Positions 1 to 5,458 of a DNA stretch of 9,182 bases are shown in pieces (position 1 is the first letter of the stretch; every line of letters begins with the position of its first letter). The stretch is from contig CABVBV010000082.1 in the NCBI GenBank assembly GCA_902496595.1, forward strand, positions 1-9,182. The letters are read 5' to 3'. The notes below the pieces were generated by a model. That model was not told the DNA's origin and did not search any database. It saw only the letters and a list, made by a program, of their open reading frames with translations. Origin of the DNA: an uncultured Eubacteriales bacterium (GTDB lineage: Bacteria; Bacillota; Clostridia; Oscillospirales; Oscillospiraceae). The position numbers and the translations under genes are program-made.

Positions 1-1514
1 TCCGTGCGCTGGGTTATCTGGTCCTCGTTTGCCGTCAGCGGGTCGAGGTAGAGCTTGAGTTCCCCGCCCCGGCTCTCGAGCTGCGCGCGCAGCTCCTCCA
101 GCTCCTGCGCGCTGCCAAGCTGGCCCAGGAGCTTTGTCCCGGCCTCGTTGTTCTTCGTGTAGCAGCGATAGACCATCAGCAGGTTTTCGACCCCGTCTTC
201 GGCCAGGGCCTCGGCCATCTCTCCCGCCTGGGCAAAGGTCGTGAAGGTGCTGGTGGTATTGATCAGAAAGCCTTTTTTCTTGTCCGCGCCCAGCACCTCG
301 AGCTGCATGGGCACGGCCCCGGAGGCCGCGCCGCCCAGCAGAGAGAGCTCGCCGCTGTCCAGCAGCAGCTTGCGGTACATGACCGCCATGCCGTCGTAGC
401 CGGCAGACTCGCCCTCGGTGAAGTACAGACTCAGCCTGGGCTCGAGGCTGTTTATGTCCGGCTGCGGCATCAGCGCGCCCGAGCCCTCCTTGCGGTTTAT
501 GTTCATCATGTACTTCTGCCGGTACTCAAAGCGGGCCGCCGCCCAGTTGTAGGGATTGTTCGTCAGGGCCGGAGTGGCAACGATGCTGGCATACTCCGCA
601 CCGCTCTCCACCACCGCGAGAAAGCCGTTCTGACCCTCGCCGTGCACTATGCCGTAGATGGGCATGTAGGCCTGGTTTTCCTCTTTTATGTACGCATAGC
701 CGCCGTAGCTGTAGTTTTCGACACCGGCGTCCGGGCCGTAGATGCGCGCGGCGTAGGTCGAAACGTAGTTGGCCGGCTCCAGGAACCGGATGAGCGCGCC
801 CGTGCCGTCGGGTATGAGCATGTAGCCGTCGATATCCGCGCCGTAGGAGGCGCCGAGGAAGGGCATGAAGGTCACTGACTTGAGCATGTAGCCCTTGTCG
901 TTGTTTTCGAGCAGACCCTCGCGCAGGCTGCCCTCCACGACATCAAAGCTCAGGCGCCTGCCCTCGAGCTCTACCGCCACGTCCATCTCTATGCCCACGC
1001 TCTCGAAGGCCAGGCTGCAAATGAGCCCGTTTTCCGTGATCTTATAGCTCGCTTTGCCGTCCTTGCCTATGCTCAGGCGGCTCTCGCCGCCGGACTTGTC
1101 AAAGCACTCTATGGCGGCCAGGGAATTGCCGTAACAGTTCCAGGTGCTGTTCAGGCCCTCGGCCTCCTCAAGCGGCAGGCTGCCCCAGACATAGCCGCTG
1201 GCCTTGTTCACGACGCGCAGGGCGCCGTACTGCCTGTTGAGCCAAAGCTCCAGCTCGTCTGACTCCGCGGCCTTCTCGAAACCCGCCAGGTCAAAGCGGC
1301 TCTCTACCGGTTCGTCGCTGTAAGGATGTACCTGCCGGTTCGAGTTGGCCTCGAGCATTCCCGATTGTAATGGGTTTCCCGATAGGGGATTTGCTAGCAA
1401 ATCCCCTATCGGGCCGTCAGCCCCGCTGACGGCCGCAATGGCAGTTGTTGTCATCAGAAGCGTGACCGCCAGAAAAACCGCAGCGACCCGTATCATGCAC
1501 TTATTGGAACGCAC
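1..1514 (-). CDS. DUF5696 domain protein, secreted, partial (C-terminus beyond window)
   Basis: The frame is open from a GTG at 1514 to the window edge: 504 residues, C-terminus missing. A strong Shine-Dalgarno (1521-1530) sits about 9 bases before this GTG; the in-frame ATG at 1496 has none, so I prefer the GTG. The start overlaps the stop of the upstream YIP1 gene by 14 bases. Residues 1-27 form a Sec signal peptide (Arg/Lys n-region, hydrophobic core, AIA cleavage motif) with no lipobox. Residues ~85-400 look beta-rich and include GYMLIPDGTGALIRF (230-244), which I recognise as typical of DUF5696. Residues ~415-495 alternate predicted strands and helices (GFLINTT, FAQAGEMAEALAEDGV, LLMVYR, LEELRAQLESRGGELKLYLDP), like the first units of a TIM barrel in retaining glycosidases. 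A glycan-active enzyme is inference; no catalytic residue can be assigned. Residues ~27-51 are encoded by a palindromic, codon-atypical segment that looks inserted. Confidence 0.85.
   Translation of the reverse strand, partial: MRSNKCMIRVAAVFLAVTLLMTTTAIAAVSGADGPIGDLLANPLSGNPLQSGMLEANSNRQVHPYSDEPVESRFDLAGFEKAAESDELELWLNRQYGALRVVNKASGYVWGSLPLEEAEGLNSTWNCYGNSLAAIECFDKSGGESRLSIGKDGKASYKITENGLICSLAFESVGIEMDVAVELEGRRLSFDVVEGSLREGLLENNDKGYMLKSVTFMPFLGASYGADIDGYMLIPDGTGALIRFLEPANYVSTYAARIYGPDAGVENYSYGGYAYIKEENQAYMPIYGIVHGEGQNGFLAVVESGAEYASIVATPALTNNPYNWAAARFEYRQKYMMNINRKEGSGALMPQPDINSLEPRLSLYFTEGESAGYDGMAVMYRKLLLDSGELSLLGGAASGAVPMQLEVLGADKKKGFLINTTSTFTTFAQAGEMAEALAEDGVENLLMVYRCYTKNNEAGTKLLGQLGSAQELEELRAQLESRGGELKLYLDPLTANEDQITQRT
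1378..1413. repeat. Perfect 36-bp palindrome inside the DUF5696 gene
   Basis: The left arm CCCGATAGGGGATTTGCT (1378-1395) is the exact reverse complement of 1396-1413, with no spacer. It encodes about residues 34-46 of the DUF5696 protein, just after the signal peptide, and its length is a multiple of three. As RNA it would form a hairpin of about 16 bp with a tight CTAG loop. Two of the three forward frames avoid stop codons, as expected of an element tolerated inside a gene. Leucine codons here (TTG, CTA, CTA) are absent from the rest of the readable gene. Confidence 0.9.
1412..1434. repeat. 10-bp-stem hairpin abutting the palindrome
   Basis: The arm GGCCGTCAGC (1412-1421) pairs perfectly with GCTGACGGCC (1425-1434) around a 3-base CCC loop. 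It overlaps the 36-bp palindrome by two bases (1412-1413) and encodes residues ~27-35, at the predicted signal-peptide cleavage site. No U-tract follows on either strand, so it is not a standard terminator. Confidence 0.85.
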
Positions 1515-3564
1515 GATATCTCACCTCCTCGAACACCTCAAACACGAACGACAGCAGCTCGCGCCAGAGGATGAACAGCACGGCCGCAGCAATAATGGCC
1601 ATAGCCATGAAAAACAGGGTCAGCAAAATGTTGGATATTGTCTTCGGAATCGTATACATATTCGTCTCGCGTATGGATATGAAGACGAGCACGCAGGTGT
1701 ATCCCAATATCAGCCCGCAGAGCAGGTCATACATGAATATCTCAGTCCAGGTAAACACATAGGAGAGCACTACCATGACCGGCCAGAGCACGATGAACGC
1801 TGTGAGTGAATAGCCCAATATAATGTACATCTGCTTGAAGGTCGCCTTGCCCTCGTTGATGGCGCTTATGAGGTAGGTGCCTACCAGAAACAGCGCGGCG
1901 GGCCCCACCTGCATGAGAGCTATGGCCAAGGGGCTGCTGCCTATCCAGTAACCGCCGCCGAACACGAATGAGGTGAGCCCGCGGCAGATCATGCTGACCG
2001 CAAAGGCTGTGATATAGAGTATCGTGGCGGCCGCAAAGCTGCCCCTGTCTTTTTGCTTTATGTAGTACGCCCCGTCTATGGGGTGCATCACCATATACCA
2101 GGCGTCCGTCGTGAGCTGCTTCACCAGCGGATGCTTGGCTCTGAAGCCGTCCACTGCGTCGGAAATGTATTCATGGTAAGCATAGCGTTTCCTGGCGAAG
2201 TGGTCTGCCAGACCTATTGCGAAGAGTATCAGCACGGCCAGCAGCACCCATTCGATATTCTGCCGCATCCACTCGCTGCGCATCTCCCAGAAGCAGTCCG
2301 AGTAGCGCTCGCGCTCGCCGCAGAGCTTGTAATACTCGGCGGCCTCGTCGTAGCGCATGAGTTGGAAGAGCGAGTCGGCGTAGCCCACGTTTGCCATATA
2401 GGTGTTCGGGTTCATCTTCTGGACTTCGCTCCAAGCGGCGAGACTCTCGTCGTAGTTTCCGGTGTTGTAGGCGGAGTTCGCCCGGTTCACGAGGTCTGCA
2501 AAGTCGGTCGGGCTCCAGACCTGTATGAGCCCGCGTTCCTTGTCCAGCAGGTAGATGTTCCCGTCGTCGTCCGATTCCACAGCACTGACAACAGTCATGA
2601 CGCCGTTCCTGTCCGAGTTCGATGCACGGCCGCCGAACTGATAGAGGAACACGCCTTCACTCGAGTATTCGTCTATGTAGCCGTTGCTCGTCACGGCGTA
2701 GTAGCTGCCGCTTGACGTCACGGACACGTCTACGTAGTCCGGCCTTGTGTAGTTGCTCTCTGCAAAGGTATTCGTGCCGGCCAGATTCAGACGCTTGATG
2801 GAGTCAAAGGACTCTGCTGTCTGTGAAACGGAAAACACCATGTTGTCGTCCGCAATGTCGAGCGCCACGATCGGCGGCGGGGTGCGGAGCAGCATCCTGT
2901 CCTTCTGCTCGTCAGTGTAAAATATCTTTTGGAACCACTCGATCAGTGAGAGCTGTCCGGTGGTGTTAGCGCCGAAGAAACCGTTGAAGCTGCCGTCGGC
3001 ATTGAATTGCAGAATGCCTTCGCTCGTGCCCTCGCTGACGACGAAAATGGTGCCGAAGTCGTTGACCGCCACTTTTTTGGGCTTATAGGGGCTGGAGCCG
3101 TAGTAACTCTCCTGCGGCTTGCCTATGCGGCCCTTCTCGGTGCGCTCCGGGCTGAATATTACGACCTCCTCCGCCCTGTAATCCGCCACATATATAGTCC
3201 CGTCGTCGTCGAGCCATATTCCCGTGGGCCCGCTGAGGATGCCCTCTCCAAAGCTCTCGACTTCGCCCGTCGCAAGCTCGTACACTATTATGCGTCCGTT
3301 TCCGGAATCCGCGATGTAAAGGGCTCCGTTGTGCAGGAACATATCTTCCGGAGCGCTCAAGCCTATGTTCGTCAGGTAGGTTCCGACGGGCACGAACGCA
3401 TCCTGTATCCTGACAAACATACTCAGGGAATTGTACTCCGCCCCGAATGTCACAGTGTAGGTGGTGCTGTCCATGGCAAGGGCGCCCGTTGCGCCGCCCA
3501 GCAGCGCCGCAGCCGTCAGGCAGCATATCAGAATTGCCAGGGCCCTTTTCAGTTTCCCTCTCAT
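1501..3564 (-). CDS. NHL-propeller / TPR / YIP1-family membrane protein
   Basis: 687 residues from an ATG at 3564, preceded at proper spacing by GAGGTG. The in-frame GTG at 3573 overlaps that site, so I reject it. Residues 1-30 are a signal peptide (RGKLKR, hydrophobic core, ALA cleavage motif). Residues ~58-350 carry NHL-like propeller repeats: PEDMFLHNGALYIADSGNGRIIVYE (72-96), PTGIWLDDDGTIYVADYRAEEVVIF (113-137), KKVAVNDFGTIFVVSEG (163-179) and VVSAVESDDDGNIYLLDKERGLIQVW (325-350). Residues ~355-415 are TPR-like helix pairs (ANSAYNTGNYDESLAAWSEVQKMNP). A transmembrane helix follows (~437-455), then a basic segment and a YIP1-type domain with about five helices (~508-668). The propeller should lie outside the cell. 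It follows the two permease genes by a 3-base overlap-scale junction (their stop is at 3575). A scaffold or sensor role for the transporter is inference; no catalytic motif is visible. Confidence 0.85.
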   Translation of the reverse strand: MRGKLKRALAILICCLTAAALLGGATGALAMDSTTYTVTFGAEYNSLSMFVRIQDAFVPVGTYLTNIGLSAPEDMFLHNGALYIADSGNGRIIVYELATGEVESFGEGILSGPTGIWLDDDGTIYVADYRAEEVVIFSPERTEKGRIGKPQESYYGSSPYKPKKVAVNDFGTIFVVSEGTSEGILQFNADGSFNGFFGANTTGQLSLIEWFQKIFYTDEQKDRMLLRTPPPIVALDIADDNMVFSVSQTAESFDSIKRLNLAGTNTFAESNYTRPDYVDVSVTSSGSYYAVTSNGYIDEYSSEGVFLYQFGGRASNSDRNGVMTVVSAVESDDDGNIYLLDKERGLIQVWSPTDFADLVNRANSAYNTGNYDESLAAWSEVQKMNPNTYMANVGYADSLFQLMRYDEAAEYYKLCGERERYSDCFWEMRSEWMRQNIEWVLLAVLILFAIGLADHFARKRYAYHEYISDAVDGFRAKHPLVKQLTTDAWYMVMHPIDGAYYIKQKDRGSFAAATILYITAFAVSMICRGLTSFVFGGGYWIGSSPLAIALMQVGPAALFLVGTYLISAINEGKATFKQMYIILGYSLTAFIVLWPVMVVLSYVFTWTEIFMYDLLCGLILGYTCVLVFISIRETNMYTIPKTISNILLTLFFMAMAIIAAAVLFILWRELLSFVFEVFEEVRYRAFQ
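1521..1530 (-). promoter_or_regulatory. Ribosome binding site deciding the DUF5696 GTG start
   Basis: On the minus strand this reads GAGGAGGTGA, nearly a perfect anti-16S match. The AGGAGG core ends 9 bases before the GTG at 1514; the ATG at 1496 is too distant to use it. The site lies inside the 3' end of the upstream YIP1 gene. Confidence 0.8.
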
Positions 3565-3570
3565 GCAGCG

Positions 3571-3576
3571 CACCTC
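3571..3576 (-). promoter_or_regulatory. Ribosome binding site of the YIP1 gene
   Basis: GAGGTG on the minus strand, partly formed from the TGA stop of the preceding permease. It stands a few bases before the ATG at 3564 and overlaps the alternative GTG at 3573, which is why the ATG is chosen. Confidence 0.6.
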
Positions 3577-4522
3577 ACTTCATGCCGGAGTGGGACATGG
3601 TGTTCATGACCCGGGACTGGAGGATGATGAACAGCACGAGGTTCGGGATGAACATAATCAGCGTCGCCGCCGCCTGAAGGCCCAGGCCCGCCACCGCGCT
3701 GTTGCCGAGTATGCCGCTAGCCCCGGCCATGTTGTTGGCGTTTGCCAGGTTGCTGGCGCCGGCCTGGTTCGACAGCGTGGTCATGTAGAAGGCAAAGGTC
3801 TTGAGCGCCTCGTTGTTTATGAAATAGTTAGAGGCCTCCACGCTGCCCCAGGCCGACTGGAATGCCAGTATCGCCACCGTGGCCAGCGCGGGCGAGATAT
3901 TCGGTATGACTATCCGTCTGAGGATCTGGAAATCCCCCGCGCCGTCTATCCTTGCAGCCTCGATCATCTCGTCCGGCAGTTCGTCTATGAACTGCTTCAC
4001 AAGGTAAAGGCCCACAGGTATGGCAAGCAGCGGTATCACCTGCGCCCAGAAGGTGTCCGTGAAGCCGAGCTTGCTCATGATGATGTACCTGGGTATCGCC
4101 ACGGCCGCCGACACGAACATCAGCGCCGCCTCGTTGATGCCGAATAGGATGTTCTTGAGCCTGTACCTCTTTTTCGACATACAGTAGGCCGCCATGGAGG
4201 TTATCAGCACGGACAGCAGCACGACCACCAACGTCGAGAGCACGCTGTTGAAAAGATACCTCGAGACCGGTATGGCCTTGTTGTCCGAGGTCGCGATGAG
4301 GCTCTGGAAGTTTTGCAGCGTCGGCCTGAGCGTGATGAGGTTCGGGGGGTAGTTCAGCAGCTCATCCAGAGGCTTGAAGGCGTTGAAAATGATGAATATC
4401 ATCGGGAATGACATGAACACCATGATCGGAAGAAGGATTATGTAGAACTTGATCTGGCTTCTGTCAAAGCGTGTTGGATTTATGCCCGTGAGCCGGATGC
4501 GGTTTTTCTTTTTAGTTTTCAT
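3575..4522 (-). CDS. Carbohydrate ABC transporter permease, MalG/CUT1 type
   Basis: 315 residues, a normal length for the family. It forms one half of the membrane channel of a sugar importer. A basic N-terminus (MKTKKKNRIR) precedes the first membrane helix (~25-49); further helices lie at ~92-113, ~128-148, ~157-176, ~210-228 and ~280-302. The EAA loop that docks the ATPase is clear: DEMIEAARIDGAGDFQILRRIVIP (residues 184-207). The loop before the last helix (~251-275) is rich in Ala, Asn, Gly and Ser (NQAGASNLANANNMAGASG), which is longer and simpler than usual. I start at the ATG at 4522, which overlaps the TGA of the upstream permease by one base (TGATG) and has AAGGAGG 7 bases before it; the GTG at 4525 is too close to that site. 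The substrate cannot be read from the sequence. Confidence 0.93.
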   Translation of the reverse strand: MKTKKKNRIRLTGINPTRFDRSQIKFYIILLPIMVFMSFPMIFIIFNAFKPLDELLNYPPNLITLRPTLQNFQSLIATSDNKAIPVSRYLFNSVLSTLVVVLLSVLITSMAAYCMSKKRYRLKNILFGINEAALMFVSAAVAIPRYIIMSKLGFTDTFWAQVIPLLAIPVGLYLVKQFIDELPDEMIEAARIDGAGDFQILRRIVIPNISPALATVAILAFQSAWGSVEASNYFINNEALKTFAFYMTTLSNQAGASNLANANNMAGASGILGNSAVAGLGLQAAATLIMFIPNLVLFIILQSRVMNTMSHSGMK

Positions 4523-5457
4523 CACGCCGCCTCCTTATCCCTGAACACCTTTTTGGACAGCTGTGATATGACCCAGATGATTATGAGCACGATGACGGAT
4601 ATAGCCGCGCTGTAACCCATCTCATAGCGGACGAAGGCGTGCTCGTCGGCGTGTGTTATCAGCAGCTGACCGGCGTAACCTGGAGTCGGATTCGCGCCCG
4701 AGAGTTGGACGCCGATATTCGCGTTCTGGAAGGCGTTGACGATGGCCATGATCGCTCCGAACATCATGTGCGGCTTGATGGCCGGTATGGTCACATAGAT
4801 GACCTCCTGGAGCCGGTTCGACACTCCGTCAATGTGCGCTGCCTCATACAACTCGCGGTTCACATTCAAAATTCCCGCCAGCATCGACAAAAAGCCTATG
4901 CCCATACAGCTCCAGAGTGAGACGATTATCATGATGGTCATGATGTACTTGGCGTCCGACAGCCAGACTATCGGCTCGCGGATGATGTCCCACTTGAGCA
5001 GAAACGAGTTCAGATATCCGACCTTGTCGCCGGCGAAGATGACCTGCCATACGTTCTGTATCATCGTGGGCCCGGTCATGGACGGCAGATAGAGTATCGC
5101 GGCCATTATCGTCCTCGGTATGCGCGGGATCTGCGCAAGCATCCAAGCCAGGATGAAGGCCAGGATATAGCCGAAGACGCCGACAATAACTGCGTACTTG
5201 ATAGTGTTCGGCAGGGCGTAGCCGGAGAAAACGTCGTCGTTCGTCAGGATGTTGATGTAGTTCTCCGCCCCGACCCAGTGCGGGCTCTGAATAGAGTTGA
5301 AGTCCGTGAACGACAGGCCGAAGGCCACAAGTATGGGGATGATTATAAACACCACAAACAGCAGAACGAACGGAAGCTGCAGCCAGAAGACCGCGTGTTT
5401 ATCCATTCGCTTTACTACGGCGTACACACCGTTTTTTACTGCCCGTATCGCAGCCAT
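4522..5457 (-). CDS. Carbohydrate ABC transporter permease, MalF/CUT1 type
   Basis: 311 residues, typical of short Gram-positive MalF homologues that lack the large periplasmic loop. It is the partner of the permease encoded next. Six membrane helices are visible (~25-48, ~87-108, ~116-138, ~171-195, ~228-247, ~281-300). The EAA loop reads RELYEAAHIDGVSNRLQEVIYVTIPAIKP (201-229 region), where the shared ATPase should bind. A TTG at 5481 would lengthen the protein by 8 residues (MEQKGGSR), but the G-rich Shine-Dalgarno (5465-5471) lies 7 bases before the ATG at 5457, which also follows the upstream TAG stop by a single base. I take the ATG. No ATPase gene accompanies the pair here. Confidence 0.93.
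   Translation of the reverse strand: MAAIRAVKNGVYAVVKRMDKHAVFWLQLPFVLLFVVFIIIPILVAFGLSFTDFNSIQSPHWVGAENYINILTNDDVFSGYALPNTIKYAVIVGVFGYILAFILAWMLAQIPRIPRTIMAAILYLPSMTGPTMIQNVWQVIFAGDKVGYLNSFLLKWDIIREPIVWLSDAKYIMTIMIIVSLWSCMGIGFLSMLAGILNVNRELYEAAHIDGVSNRLQEVIYVTIPAIKPHMMFGAIMAIVNAFQNANIGVQLSGANPTPGYAGQLLITHADEHAFVRYEMGYSAAISVIVLIIIWVISQLSKKVFRDKEAA
4530..4536 (-). promoter_or_regulatory. Ribosome binding site of the MalG-type permease
   Basis: AAGGAGG on the minus strand, with a 7-base spacer to the ATG at 4522. It lies inside the end of the MalF-type permease gene, so the two are probably translated in a coupled way through the TGATG overlap. Confidence 0.75.
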
Positions 5458-5458
5458 C

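Noticed and set aside
1378..1434. Intrinsic terminator or CRISPR-type repeat
   Set aside because: The stems lie inside a clearly continuing reading frame, lack U-tracts, and are not repeated with spacers.
1345..1809. 154-codon plus-strand frame crossing the palindrome
   Set aside because: It overlaps the end of the YIP1 gene and the DUF5696 start in antisense; the palindrome simply leaves this frame open too. No start signal or recognisable product.
2053..2715. 220-codon open frame on the plus strand
   Set aside because: It lies wholly antisense to the NHL/YIP1 gene, has no Shine-Dalgarno site and shows Val/His/Arg-rich composition typical of a GC-driven shadow frame.
3461..4147. 228-codon open frame on the plus strand
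   Set aside because: Antisense to the YIP1 start and the MalG-type permease; Arg/His-rich with no recognisable domain.
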